Counted from the stretch's first letter, positions 1-8,894 are shown. The stretch is 64,000 nt of DNA from Cyclobacterium jeungdonense (GCF_010994275.1 NZ_WMCD01000014.1:1-64000), one strand, 5' to 3'. The notes: a model not told the origin generated them from the sequence alone. Numbers and translations: made by a program.

Positions 1-93
1 GACCGCTGTGGTTTTCATGCTATCATCAGAATTCAGATAATGCTGAATCACCTTTCTTTTAAAATCGTCCGAATAGTGTTTTACAATTTTCAT
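1..93 (-). CDS. Transposase N-terminus, cut by window edge
   Basis: A start codon at 93 on the minus strand opens a frame that begins MKIVKHYSDDFKRKV and runs off the left edge after 31 residues. The pattern (basic start, [ST]-[DE]-[DE]-F-K-x-K-V, then a short helix) matches the N-terminal helix-turn-helix of IS3-type OrfA transposase subunits, which bind the element ends. Only the start is visible, so family, completeness and partner ORF cannot be judged. It could also be a helix-turn-helix domain from another IS family. Confidence 0.5.
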   Translation of the reverse strand, partial: MKIVKHYSDDFKRKVIQHYLNSDDSMKTTAV

Positions 94-234
94 GGTTTTG
101 ATTGTTTTAAAACCACTCAAATCTGTAAACCTATTTCAGGACAAGACATATCGGTAACGGAAACATGGACTGGATGCTTGGATTTCGATTAAAAACCCCA
201 AAAGGCTACCTGCGTACTTTGCTGTCCAAGTTAA

Positions 235-390
235 TATCATCTAACGAAATCTATAAAACCCATTTCCGACCTGTCTGGGTCCGAACAGGACGACTCCTGG
301 CATGGATTTCAAACCCTGAAACAGTTTATCTTGGAGAATCCGACGGATCATCTTTTTCATGTTTCCGGCTTTGATCCTAATTTTAAGTAG
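235..390 (+). pseudogene. Orphan C-terminal fragment, unknown family
   Basis: An open frame without a plausible start codon follows an in-frame stop at 232 and ends at a TAG at 388-390. It encodes about 51 residues ending LFHVSGFDPNFK. The composition looks coding (mixed, with aromatic residues and a WHGFQ motif), but I do not recognise the family. It sits in the roughly 330-bp gap between the transposase start and the DUF4143 gene and is best read as the tail of a gene truncated by the adjacent mobile element. Nothing else is evident in 94-423. Confidence 0.25.
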
Positions 391-423
391 TAATCGACAT
401 AAAAAATTGGGGGATGATTTTTT

Positions 424-1632
424 CTAATCCTTTAACTTGTGAAAAGGCACCACAACAACTTTACGGCCCGCATCATAAAATTCATCTTCCTGGCTTAAAG
501 TTACCAATAAGGATTCTTTTTTATCAAAAAACTTCATGGCTTCCCATAGGCCATCCAACTCCCTGTTCAGGTTATCTGGATTCAACTTCACACAAACCTG
601 AACCAAGGATACCGGTCCACTCCGATCGCATAAGACAAAGTCACATTCCTGCTTATCCGAGAAATAATAAATCTCCTGGTATTTTCTCCTAAAGTGAAGA
701 AATACCATGTTCTCAAATTTTCTTCCCTGATCGTCAGAAAATGACCTTGAGTTGGCCGATACCAGTCCCGTATCAATCGCATATACCTTTTTTGGATTGA
801 TCAGTTGCTTTTTTTTGGAATAGCTGAATTTTGGTATAAAAAAGAACAGCCAGCTTTCTTCCAAATAGGAAAAATATTCCATCACGGTACTAGTGGCTTT
901 GATTTCCAGTGTTTTTCGCAGATTGTTTCCAGATACCAATTTAGACACATTGGATACAAGATACATGGCCAAATGCTGCAATGACCTAAAATCCCTTACC
1001 CCATACCGGACGGTAATATCCCTTAACAACAGGTCATCAAAAAGCTGGTGTAATAATTCTATTTTTTCACTTTTTATATATTCCGGAAACCCACCTTTTT
1101 GCAAATAGTCCGACGTACTCTCCGGGGATTTGGGGAGCTCCTTTATGGCACAAAATTGTCCAAAGGAGAAAGGGAAAAGCTCTTTGGTAATATGCCTCCC
1201 GGTTAGTTTTGTTCCTAATTCTTTACTAAGTAAAGAGGCATTAGAGCCGGTGATGATAATCTGATGATTTCCCTGGTCCAACTTTTGACGAATATACCGT
1301 TCCCAACCAGCCACTACCTGTGTTTCATCAAAAAGCAATTCGTTATGCTTTTGTTCCTTTACCAGCTTATCAATTTTTTGGAAATCTTCTACTGTAAATC
1401 CATAAAGCCTGGGATCTTCAAAATTCAAATAAAAGGCGGTTGGATAGGTTTTTTTCATTAATTGGACCAAAAGCGTGCTCTTTCCACATCGTCTTATGCC
1501 AGATATAATCAACGAATGGCTCTTGAGCACTGGAAAATTATCCAGTTCTTTTCTTTCCAGGCCTTGCGTTCTGGTGTTTAAATCAGATCTCTGGCTCAAA
1601 GCCACTTCTTTCAGTAAGTCGAGGGGTAGCAT
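424..1632 (-). CDS. AAA ATPase with DUF4143 C-terminal domain
   Basis: This 402-residue protein has the AAA_14/DUF4143 architecture. A Walker A loop (GIRRCGKST) lies at residues 45-53, a Walker B (LLFDETQ) at 99-105 and a sensor-like IIITGSNASLL at 125-135. A C-terminal region from about 200 ends in a PD-(D/E)xK-like stretch: FEN, then KQECDF, then VQVCVK, around 310-360. The biological role of the family is poorly known; members are often solitary accessory genes in Bacteroidota, and a defence or selfish-gene role is only inference. The gene stands alone, and a large palindrome lies just upstream of its start, so autoregulation is plausible. The start ATG at 1632 is supported by conserved spacing to Walker A. 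Confidence 0.9.
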   Translation of the reverse strand: MLPLDLLKEVALSQRSDLNTRTQGLERKELDNFPVLKSHSLIISGIRRCGKSTLLVQLMKKTYPTAFYLNFEDPRLYGFTVEDFQKIDKLVKEQKHNELLFDETQVVAGWERYIRQKLDQGNHQIIITGSNASLLSKELGTKLTGRHITKELFPFSFGQFCAIKELPKSPESTSDYLQKGGFPEYIKSEKIELLHQLFDDLLLRDITVRYGVRDFRSLQHLAMYLVSNVSKLVSGNNLRKTLEIKATSTVMEYFSYLEESWLFFFIPKFSYSKKKQLINPKKVYAIDTGLVSANSRSFSDDQGRKFENMVFLHFRRKYQEIYYFSDKQECDFVLCDRSGPVSLVQVCVKLNPDNLNRELDGLWEAMKFFDKKESLLVTLSQEDEFYDAGRKVVVVPFHKLKD

Positions 1633-1647
1633 ACATGCGTTTTATGC

Positions 1648-1692
1648 TAAACTACACTATTGTTGTTTAATAAACAACAATAGTGTAGTTTA
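1648..1692. promoter_or_regulatory. 22-bp-arm palindrome upstream of DUF4143 gene
   Basis: Arms at 1648-1669 and 1671-1692 are exact reverse complements with one central base. The centre reads GTTTAATAAAC, and the same core occurs again in the opposite sense at 1688-1698. The palindrome ends 15 bp before the minus-strand ATG at 1632, where a promoter or 5' leader is expected. It could be a dimer-binding operator or an mRNA hairpin that covers the leader. There is no U-tract, so it is not a normal terminator. Confidence 0.7.
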
Positions 1693-2375
1693 TTAAACAA
1701 TAAAAAATACTTTTCCGGATACCTTCAGATAAAATTTAGGATTTTGGTCGGTTCCCTCTTATTTTATTCGTCGCCGATTCGTCAAAAATTTAGCTTTTTT
1801 AGGTAGGGACACCATCTCCGTTCGTGGAACCTGGTCAAATGAAAAATACCTGTATTTCACCTTTTCGGCTTTCATCATTTATGGGGCAAGCAAAAACGAT
1901 AATAAAATGGAGGATGATTTTACTGTATATCAATTTATGCAGAATTCGGTAATTTGGCGGTTCTATGAAGAAACAACTAAATTTAATTCACGCTTGGCCA
2001 TTGCAAATGGCCTTTTAATATATGGTTTTTGAAAACGCATTTTCGTAAATATCAGGGAGAAATTGCAAATTTCACCCGGTACAAATTGATGGTGTGATGA
2101 TCTGATGCGCAAATGGAATGATACTTTAATAAGTTAGTTAATTTACAATTAAACAATTAACCGATTAACCAATTAAACCTATAAACCCTTAACCATCTCC
2201 CTGGCTACCGATAATAAGTCCAGTCACAGAAATTTAGTTCTGGTCAAACCTAAATGGTCCAGGCCCCTTAACTCTTAACCTGTTGGATTCCATTGAAAAT
2301 TACCTTGATATTTTTAAATAATCTCAAATCTTCGCTATTTTTAGTGGTAAAAATAACTGGGTGCAGCCAATAGAA
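1693..2375. other. Intergenic with one unrecognised open frame
   Basis: About 680 bp without a recognised gene. An open frame at 1802-2032 on the plus strand encodes about 76 residues (ending IANGLLIYGF) without a credible start codon, and may be a decayed gene tail. The stretch 2130-2180 is rich in TTAAC/AATTAA steps. No RNA gene or terminator was recognised. Confidence 0.4.
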
Positions 2376-2828
2376 ATGAAAACATACAAAGCTAAAAAAG
2401 GACGCCTGATGCAGGGGATATTGCTTGTCCTGCTGGTATTTCCATTGGCATATGGTCTCTTCGATACAAAACCGATAAAGGAGAAGTTGCGAAGAATTAT
2501 CCCCCTAACAACTCCGGCCTTATTGATTATATGGCCCTATCTTGACACACAGTATTGGATCCGGGGCCATACCTTTTACTACAAGTCAGGATATATCAAA
2601 GGGGAAATTGATATAGCCGATATCACCACCATCCTCAAAGGCAAAACCCGATGGGTGGGAGTGAAGCCAGCACTGGCTACCGGAGGCTTGATCGTAAAAT
2701 ACAAGCGGTATGACGACGTATACATTGCCCCGGAAGACAGTGATGACCTGATTGCCGACCTGCTCACCATCAACCCGACCATCCAGGTAATCGCATCGGA
2801 AACCCCATCCGGATCCCAAACCGCCTGA
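2376..2828 (+). CDS. PH-like domain membrane protein (YyaB/bPH_4 type)
   Basis: The first ATG at 2376 gives a 150-residue protein starting MKTYKAKKGRLM; a GTG at 2361 would add five residues, but ATG is preferred. Two hydrophobic segments (about residues 14-30 and 45-60) precede a small domain containing FYYKSGYIKGEI, DITTILKG and VYIAPEDSDDLIADLL. This order is that of the bacterial PH-like family typified by B. subtilis YyaB (PF06713). Members are membrane-anchored and their function is unknown. It is single-copy here, and the next gene starts 70 bp downstream on the same strand. Confidence 0.7.
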   Translation: MKTYKAKKGRLMQGILLVLLVFPLAYGLFDTKPIKEKLRRIIPLTTPALLIIWPYLDTQYWIRGHTFYYKSGYIKGEIDIADITTILKGKTRWVGVKPALATGGLIVKYKRYDDVYIAPEDSDDLIADLLTINPTIQVIASETPSGSQTA

Positions 2829-2897
2829 AGGCGGGTGAAACAGCTATAGTTAATAAAGTAAAGAAGCAATCAAATTATCTTTCTAACCAATATCTAT

Positions 2898-3338
2898 ATG
2901 GAAATAAGGCAACTTGCAAAAAACGAAGCCGGGTTATTTCAGGAATTGATTGACCTTTTTGGAACCGAGTTTGAAATGGATCCATTCCCAAGTCCAGATA
3001 TAGCTCAGCTGAGGGTGCTGCTACAAAAAGATCATTTCCTTGTCTTTGTAGCCATGAAGGAAGGATCGGTCATTGGTGGTCTGACGGTGTACCGCCTGGA
3101 TGGCTATTATACCGGAAAGCCTGCAGCCTATATTTATGACCTAGCCGTAAAAAACGAGTTTCAAGGGCAGGGTATAGGAAAACAATTAATGGCCTTCACC
3201 CGGGAATTTTGCCGGGAAGAGCGCTATGAAGAAATGTTTGTCCAGGCTGATGGCGATGATGAGAATGCGATTCATTTTTACCGCAGGACCCGGCCGGATG
3301 GAGAAGAAAGTGCCGTTCATTTTACCTACAGACTTTAA
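2898..3338 (+). CDS. GNAT acetyltransferase, AAC(3)-I-like
   Basis: A 146-residue GNAT-fold acetyltransferase. The acetyl-CoA pyrophosphate loop is Q89-G-Q-G-I-G94, preceded by the strand AAYIYDLAV (77-84) and followed by FVQADGDDENAIHFY (114-128). The IYDLAV...VQADxGDDxA layout is characteristic of the aminoglycoside 3-N-acetyltransferase AAC(3)-I subgroup and its chromosomal relatives. Whether this protein acts on aminoglycosides or on another amine cannot be told from sequence. It could share a transcript with the PH-like gene upstream. The C-terminus (RTRPDGEESAVHFTYRL) aligns in position with the end of AAC(3)-I proteins, so the gene appears complete. Confidence 0.8.
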   Translation: MEIRQLAKNEAGLFQELIDLFGTEFEMDPFPSPDIAQLRVLLQKDHFLVFVAMKEGSVIGGLTVYRLDGYYTGKPAAYIYDLAVKNEFQGQGIGKQLMAFTREFCREERYEEMFVQADGDDENAIHFYRRTRPDGEESAVHFTYRL

Positions 3339-4426
3339 CCGATATCGAAACCGGATTTCTGAAGCAGAACTTTTGAAATGACAAGGTAGATGAAAAGGCA
3401 TGAGAAAGCTCCGAGGAAAAAACTGTCCGGTACTCCCTACATATACCCGTCTATTATAAAGGGAGATTTAGTTGTAAAATAAAAAACTTCTTGCGGACGA
3501 GGTTTGCATGTATATTGAATAGCCGTTTAACCAATAAAACCCTTGCTTCCATTTAACCCTATCAACTAGCCTTGATAAAAGGTCTTAAGATGGAAAAAGC
3601 GGGCAGGCCGGCACAAAACCGGGGGGTGCGGGAGGATTGCGGGGGGAAGGATTTTTGTGCCTTGATCTTTTGGGTCAAAGCTTTTCCCGACCAGCGCAGC
3701 GAATCGACGGCAAAAAGTACAGAAAAGAATCAGGTTTGCTTAAGGACATAACCTTTGTTCTACCCTCATGCGAGTGCGGAAATCGGCATCAAACCTGCAC
3801 CGGTATTAGCGAATAGTCATGTTCCTTGTTAAGCGGCTTGACAACAAGCGATAGGAGTTTCAATCTCAGGGGTACGACTACTGCTTCCGCTTACCCGGTA
3901 TTGGCATCTTTTACCGATTAGCATTGACGGTGGGAGATTTAGCTTCTTTAGACTATTAGTTCTACTTTTAATCAGGTCATATCTCCTCCTTCCCTTATTA
4001 AAATTGTTATCAGTGGAAATGCTTTGCTGACCCCTTTCTTTGATATAATCTTGATAGGCATCAGCAGAACGTGATGTTCTCTAATGAATGTATAGCCCAC
4101 TCATGTGGTAAAAAAAGGTCGTTTTCTGGGGAATATTTGATTGGTTAAATCATTTATAATGAATAAATCTTGTAAATATAGTTACCTAATATCATTTTTT
4201 TGTCCTAAATTTCCGCAGCTTTTTTACTAAGAAATTGAGAATACCGGTGCATAGGGAAAAAACTGAAATCAGGCTGGATAGAGGCGATACATTAGGGATG
4301 ATTGTGACCCATGTGAGATTCTTCCAAGATAGTATTGGGACAGCTATGGTCTTAGAAATCAAATTATGACCACATGAATAATTAAATTCATAGAAAGATT
4401 AATTTTTTCTTATTGAATACTATCAT
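3339..4426. other. Long intergenic region, one dispersed repeat
   Basis: About 1.1 kb with no recognised complete gene. It contains the dispersed G-rich repeat at 3596-3680 (listed separately). A weak minus-strand open frame of about 80 residues lies around 3830-4090 (contains ISTDNNFNKGRRRYDLIKSR) and looks like debris of an unknown gene. Sequence from 4100 to 4426 is AT-rich leader for the next gene. Confidence 0.5.
3596..3680. repeat. Dispersed G-rich repeat, copy 1
   Basis: A block starting AAAGCGGGCAGG, then a CCGGGGGG run, GCGGGAGG, GGGAAGGATTTTTGTGCC and TTGATCTTTTGGG. It matches a second copy at 52956-53042 with substitutions and small indels. Both copies are intergenic. Confidence 0.7.
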
Positions 4427-5164
4427 ATGAGATTTTTGCTTTTATTAGCCAGTCTTTTTACATTGGTTGCATGTTCTGAGGCTGACGAGCCTTTTAAACC
4501 TGTCGTTTTTGAAGGAGATATTATTTTAGTTTCTCTTTCGGATCTTCAGAATTTCGCTGATGAAGGTTACACGACCATTAACGGTACCTTGAACATTGTC
4601 ATTTCCGATGAATTTGAAGATTTAAGTCCTTTAAAAAGCCTTAGGGAGGTTAGGCGTATTATCATTCTGGAAAATGAAAATTTACAAACCTTGATAGGTC
4701 TAGAAAATATTCGGGAACTCGAGTTTTTACAGATTGGCTTTAACCCTAAGTTGAAAAACTTAGGCGGACTTCAAAACTTAGTAAGTGTATCCAAGGATAT
4801 AGAAATTAAGTACAATGATAATTTGACATCATTAACAGGCTTAAAGGGATTGAACACGGTAGGCGAGAAAATGAGTGTTGTTTTTAATGAGTCTTTGAGT
4901 AATTTAAACGGATTGGAAAATTTGAAGGAGGCTAAAAAACTGGTGGTTAGCTATAACCCTAACTTAAAGAATATTAGTGGCTTGGAGGGTTTTAATAAAT
5001 CAATAGCAGTACTGCTTTATTCCAATCCACTATTGAACGATTTCTGTCCGTTGACCAATTTCGTAAAAAATAGAAGAAACGGAGATGTTTTCTACACCCA
5101 AGGAAACCTCTACAATCCCACATCAGAGGACTTGGAAAACAATAATTGTGCGATGCTCCCATAG
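4427..5164 (+). CDS. Leucine-rich-repeat-like lipoprotein
   Basis: A 245-residue exported lipoprotein: a hydrophobic signal peptide ends in lipobox LVAC with C16 as the lipidated residue. From about residue 50 to 200 it has irregular repeats of 22-24 residues with the pattern xLxxLxGLxxLxxVxxxLxI and NPxLxNL. This pattern fits receptor-L-domain/LRR solenoids found in surface lipoproteins of Bacteroidota. Two cysteines near the C-terminus may close the solenoid. The role is unknown; binding a protein or glycan at the cell surface is the usual inference. The gene is isolated and more AT-rich than its neighbours. Confidence 0.75.
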   Translation: MRFLLLLASLFTLVACSEADEPFKPVVFEGDIILVSLSDLQNFADEGYTTINGTLNIVISDEFEDLSPLKSLREVRRIIILENENLQTLIGLENIRELEFLQIGFNPKLKNLGGLQNLVSVSKDIEIKYNDNLTSLTGLKGLNTVGEKMSVVFNESLSNLNGLENLKEAKKLVVSYNPNLKNISGLEGFNKSIAVLLYSNPLLNDFCPLTNFVKNRRNGDVFYTQGNLYNPTSEDLENNNCAMLP

Positions 5165-5305
5165 GATACCGCTAGTAATTATTTGCCTTATAAAGGATTC
5201 AATTTTTTTGTACCCCAATTCTGGTACTGGAACGATTCGGTTTGGGTTTACTTAGGTGGACACTCTTAATTTTGCTTTTTTATGCCACTAGGTTTACTTT
5301 TAACC

Positions 5306-6470
5306 ATGTTACATTTTCGTTTACCAATACTAGCCTTGCTGGCCGTAGGACTGCTTTCCTGTTCCCGTTCCAAAAAGGAAACTTCCGGTGCCGACAGCTA
5401 TTCCATCCAATTGGTGGACTCCCTGCGCGTCGATTATATGGGCAGCCTGGAGCTTAAGGATTATGATCCGGAAACCAACCAGTACCTTGCCTACAACCAA
5501 CAGGAAAAGGAAGTTTTGATTTTTGATACCTCAGGAGCTATCCAACATACTTTTATCCTGCAAGACGACGGCCCGGAGGCCATCAGCGGCTATGGGCTAA
5601 ACCCCAGGTTCTCGGCAGGAAACATCTGTATTTTTGCCGATCAAATCTATACATTGAGCAGAGAGGGAAAGGTATTGAACCGGACGGAGATACCCTATCC
5701 CTATTTCTGGATCGTGGGTGGCGCACATATAGCAGCTTCTTCGCTGGAGGATAAATTGCTGTACTACAAACCGGAATCGGCAGAAGAAGGGCAGGACCGG
5801 CAGGCAGCCTACCGACGCATGCTGGACGGAGGACCCATGATGGAGGTCCTGGATACGATCAGCGGCGAATACTATCCTACCATGCAGTTTCCGGAAACCG
5901 ATGCCTTTGAAGAAGGGCTCTTTTACGGGTACCCTACGCCCCTTATCCAAAATGGCGGCTCCCAATGGTTCCTTTCGGTCAATAATGCCCTGGAGTTTCA
6001 TGTTTATAGCGAAGAGGAACAACAGTTGCTCTTTGAGCAGACGGTAAAAAATTCCGGCGAAGAACGCCTTCCCGGACCAGCCCGTGCCATTGGAGCAGAT
6101 GGATACTTTTTTCGAAAAAAATGGGCTTGTCTACCGTATCCCCCAGATCCACCGGTTTTTACCACTGAAGGATCATTTGATCGCCTTTTACAGCAAGGGT
6201 GTTTCTCCCGAAACGAAAGCAGCCTATGATGTGTCGGATCCGGCACAGCGGCGGGAATTGGTGTACTCCTTTCCCTTGGAATTTGCCGTTTTTGATTCGG
6301 AGTTTGGCCTGCGCGCAGTGGACCTGCCCATTCCGAAAAGCATGGTTCCTTTTGAGGCCCTGGTGGACAAAAAGGGCCAAATCGTAGCACTAAAAGACCA
6401 GGAACAGGCAGGTGTGGAAGAGGATTTTCATACGGTTTATAAATTTAAAATGGTATACGGAGGGGAGTAA
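5306..6470 (+). pseudogene. DUF4221 beta-propeller lipoprotein, frameshifted
   Basis: A paralogue of the gene at 6736-7884. ATG at 5306 gives a lipoprotein signal with lipobox LLSC, followed by the DUF4221 propeller start (SYSIQLVDSLRVDYMGSLEL). The first frame stays homologous to the paralogue up to about 6113, then reads nonsense to a stop at 6229. The homologous sequence continues in the next frame (EKNGLVYRIPQIHRFLPLKD) to the stop at 6470, ending with the shared QEQAGVEEDF block. The switch falls at the T6 (6107-6112) and A7 (6115-6121) runs and equals one extra base. It may be a true pseudogene, phase variation or a sequencing error. The product would be an outer-membrane-anchored propeller of unknown ligand. 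Confidence 0.8.
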
Positions 6471-6590
6471 ATTTAATTTTTGGTCGCGAGAAGATAGCCA
6501 TTTAGTTAGAAACCTGAATTCGATTCTAGCTGATGTTTCTGTGGACAAGCGGTACCTTTCTACAATGAACACAGAAAATGCAGATAAGAT

Positions 6591-6625
6591 AAATCCCCCT
6601 TAAAAAGAGGGCAGGGGGATTTTTT
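6591..6625 (+). terminator. C-rich hairpin followed by T-run
   Basis: AAATCCCCCT at 6591-6600 pairs with AGGGGGATTT at 6613-6622, followed by more T. It lies about 120 bp after the DUF4221 pseudogene and can serve as a terminator. The same arm sequence recurs inside the direct repeats at 30557 and 30903, so it also belongs to a dispersed hairpin family. Confidence 0.6.
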
Positions 6626-6735
6626 CGACATGCTAAGTATTAAAATCCTTCATTTATCTCCCAAAATTCCCCCGATTAGTAAAATTTAACACCTTTTATG
6701 TAATGGTTTCATTTTCTTTTGTGGATCTTGGGAAG

Positions 6736-7884
6736 ATGAAAATAGGGCTTTGTATATGCTGTTTGGCTTTGGCCTTTTTTGGGTGCAGGAATAAAGATAA
6801 AATAAGAGAAGATTCTTTTTCCGGCTATCAATTGATGCTGACCGATTCCATTCAGGCGGATTATCAGGGGAATCTGTTTCTTTATGACTACGACTCGTCA
6901 ACCCACCTTTTTCTGGGCATGGACAACGGTACGGATGAAGTACTGCTGTTTGACAGGGAAGGAAACGTCAGTTCCCGGTTTCACCTGGCAAAGGACGGCC
7001 CCAATGCCATCTCATGGGCTATGGGATGGGGCTTTTTTAAGGGGCAGTTCACGGTAATGGATGCCGCAAAGGGCTTACTGTTTTTTTCCACACAGGGAGA
7101 AATCGTCAAGCGCATGGATTTAAATCCTCCGTACACCTTTATCAATGGGCTCAAAAGTCCCGTTCATGCCTTCGGAAAGGAACTGGCCTATATCCGACCG
7201 GAAAGGGGAGAACAGGATTATACCAACCAGGCCGAAATGTTTGAAAGCATTTACCGCAGTCCCATTCTGGAACTGGTTGATCCGGAAACAGGTGCCTACA
7301 GGCAGACCATGCCTTTTCCACCCGGAACGATATACGAGGACGGCAATTTTTACCACTGGATCTTTCCTGCCGTGATTCCTGCAGGAGAGGAGTGGTTGGT
7401 CTATTTCAGGGGCGAATTGGCCTATCACGTGTACGCACAGGCAGGGGGAGAATTGGATTACCACAATACCATCGACCTGGACCTGAAAGATGCCGTCGCA
7501 ATAAAAGGCGTTCCCATGGCCAGCATGGACGATTACTACGAAGCGAGTCTTTACAATGTTTTTGGCAGGATCCAAAACCTGTATGTGTTGGACAGCCAGA
7601 TCCTCATCCATTACACCAAGGGTATGGAGGAGGAAAAGGCCAAATCCTTTCCCAGGAATACCATGGAAGAAAGAGCGGCATTTTCCCTTCAAATCAGCAA
7701 TTACCTGGCGGTTCTGGATCGGGAACATCGGATACTGCAAAAGGATATTCCTTTTCCACAGGGTATCACGCTCAGCAGTGTGGTGGATGAAAATGGAGCT
7801 ATTTTGGGCCTGAAGGATCAGGATTATTTTGGGGTGGAGGAGGATAAGGTTACTTTTTATCAAATGAAGTTGATTATAAAATAA
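6736..7884 (+). CDS. DUF4221 beta-propeller lipoprotein, intact paralogue
   Basis: The start at 6736 (MKIGLCICCLAL) places lipobox FFGC 14-17 residues in; an in-frame ATG at 6703 would lengthen the signal unnaturally. The 382-residue product carries the DUF4221 domain: repeated bladed motifs such as LMLTDSIQADYQGNLFLYDY, VLLFDREGNV, FFSTQGEIVKRMDL and, at the end, VDENGAILGLKDQDYFGVEED. DUF4221 is a predicted six-bladed propeller restricted mainly to Bacteroidota; no function is established. It lies about 270 bp after its frameshifted paralogue, so the pair is a tandem duplication that has diverged strongly outside the core. Likely outer-membrane lipoprotein. Confidence 0.8.
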   Translation: MKIGLCICCLALAFFGCRNKDKIREDSFSGYQLMLTDSIQADYQGNLFLYDYDSSTHLFLGMDNGTDEVLLFDREGNVSSRFHLAKDGPNAISWAMGWGFFKGQFTVMDAAKGLLFFSTQGEIVKRMDLNPPYTFINGLKSPVHAFGKELAYIRPERGEQDYTNQAEMFESIYRSPILELVDPETGAYRQTMPFPPGTIYEDGNFYHWIFPAVIPAGEEWLVYFRGELAYHVYAQAGGELDYHNTIDLDLKDAVAIKGVPMASMDDYYEASLYNVFGRIQNLYVLDSQILIHYTKGMEEEKAKSFPRNTMEERAAFSLQISNYLAVLDREHRILQKDIPFPQGITLSSVVDENGAILGLKDQDYFGVEEDKVTFYQMKLIIK

Positions 7885-7908
7885 TCTAAAGAAGGTATTT
7901 CCTGGTAC

Positions 7909-8136
7909 GTTTACGAAAAAAACCTTCGAGGTCTCAAAGACCTCAAAGGTTATAGCCATTGACTTTTGGGGTTTCCCTAACCCGAAGGTCTCTTCCGGAG
8001 CGTTTACGAATAAAACCTTCGAGGTCCCGAAGCCCCAAAGGTTATAGCCATTGATCTTTGGGGTTTTCCGAAGCAAGGTCTTTTCGCAGAGCGTATACGA
8101 AGAAACCCTCGAGGTCCCGAAGACCTCAATGGTTAT
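7909..8136. repeat. Tandem repeat, 91-93 bp unit, about 2.5 copies
   Basis: Units start at 7909, 8002 and 8093 with GTTTACGAA/GTATACGAA. Each carries AACCTTCGAGGTC...GACCTCAAAGGTT (an inverted repeat) followed by ATAGCCATTGA and TTTGGGGTTT. The third unit is partial and runs four bases into the 3' end of the Uma2 gene on the other strand. It sits between convergent genes. Confidence 0.85.
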
Positions 8137-8747
8137 TTGTCCTCGGAACTTTCAAATAAGTCTGAAATATTTAATTTAAAACCTGTAATTACCTGAGAAT
8201 GGACCAGATCTCCATGGGTGAGTAAGCGGGTGGGCTGATAGGCACCATTAATTAACCGGTACACCAATAAGGTCTGTTCATCGGGATGAATGATCCAGTA
8301 TTCTTTAACCCCACTTTTTTCGTAAACGTCATATTTTTGCTTGAGCTCCTTTTGGTTATTGCCAGGAGAAAGGATTTCCACCACCAGATCGGGTGCGCCC
8401 AAGCAACCCCTGTCGTCCAATTTGCTGCGGTCGCAAACCACGCAGATATCTGGTTGTATCACGGTATCAATTTTTTCAGGCAAGTTAGAGTCCTTGGGAA
8501 GACGAACATCAAATGGCGCAATAAACACCCTGCATGGATGTTGATCTAGATGGTCAGCAAATTTTCTGGCCATTTCCAGCAAAATTTGCTGATGGATCCG
8601 TCGTGGCGCAGCAGCTGCCCGAAAAACCTTGCCTTTAATCAATTCCACCATTTCATCCATCTGCCAATGGAGGTAGTCCAAATAGGTGTAATGGCCATAA
8701 GAGGTGAAAGGCTCTTCCGATTGGTTTGGTTTTTCATGGAAATCCAT
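8133..8747 (-). CDS. Uma2 family (DUF820) putative restriction-like nuclease
   Basis: A 204-residue Uma2/DUF820 protein of the PD-(D/E)xK superfamily. The core reads PDICVVCD, GAPDLVVEILSPGN then ELKQKYDVYEKSGVKEYWIIHP, which gives the D...E-x-[LI] and downstream K residues of the fold. The N-terminal segment YTYLDYLHWQMD resembles the usual family start. Members are widespread, often in many copies per genome, and their substrates are unknown; some are associated with transposition or defence, but this is not shown here. The gene stands alone, and its 3' end touches the tandem repeat at 7909-8136. Confidence 0.85.
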   Translation of the reverse strand: MDFHEKPNQSEEPFTSYGHYTYLDYLHWQMDEMVELIKGKVFRAAAAPRRIHQQILLEMARKFADHLDQHPCRVFIAPFDVRLPKDSNLPEKIDTVIQPDICVVCDRSKLDDRGCLGAPDLVVEILSPGNNQKELKQKYDVYEKSGVKEYWIIHPDEQTLLVYRLINGAYQPTRLLTHGDLVHSQVITGFKLNISDLFESSEDK

Positions 8748-8862
8748 AGCAGGAATTTACAAATAATATTTCAGAAATACTGGATGATAGGCAGGTGATT
8801 CATGGAAAACTACACAATTAATTTTATGTGGTGATGTGGTGATGTGTTGATGCCTGCGGTGC

Positions 8863-8894
8863 CTGAGCGGAGTCGGGCTTCGACAGGCTCAGCC
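8863..8894. repeat. REP-like imperfect palindrome
   Basis: CTGAGCGGAGTCG is followed by GGCTT and CGACAGGCTCAG, forming an imperfect stem of about 12 bp. This resembles intergenic REP hairpins seen in many bacterial genomes. It lies in the 389-bp gap after the Uma2 gene, which otherwise holds only the gene remnant at 9018-9137. Confidence 0.5.

Noticed and set aside
7120-8076. Minus-strand frame of 318 codons opposite the second DUF4221 gene
   Set aside because: It spans the tandem repeat and the antisense of a clear gene, with repetitive low-complexity translation.
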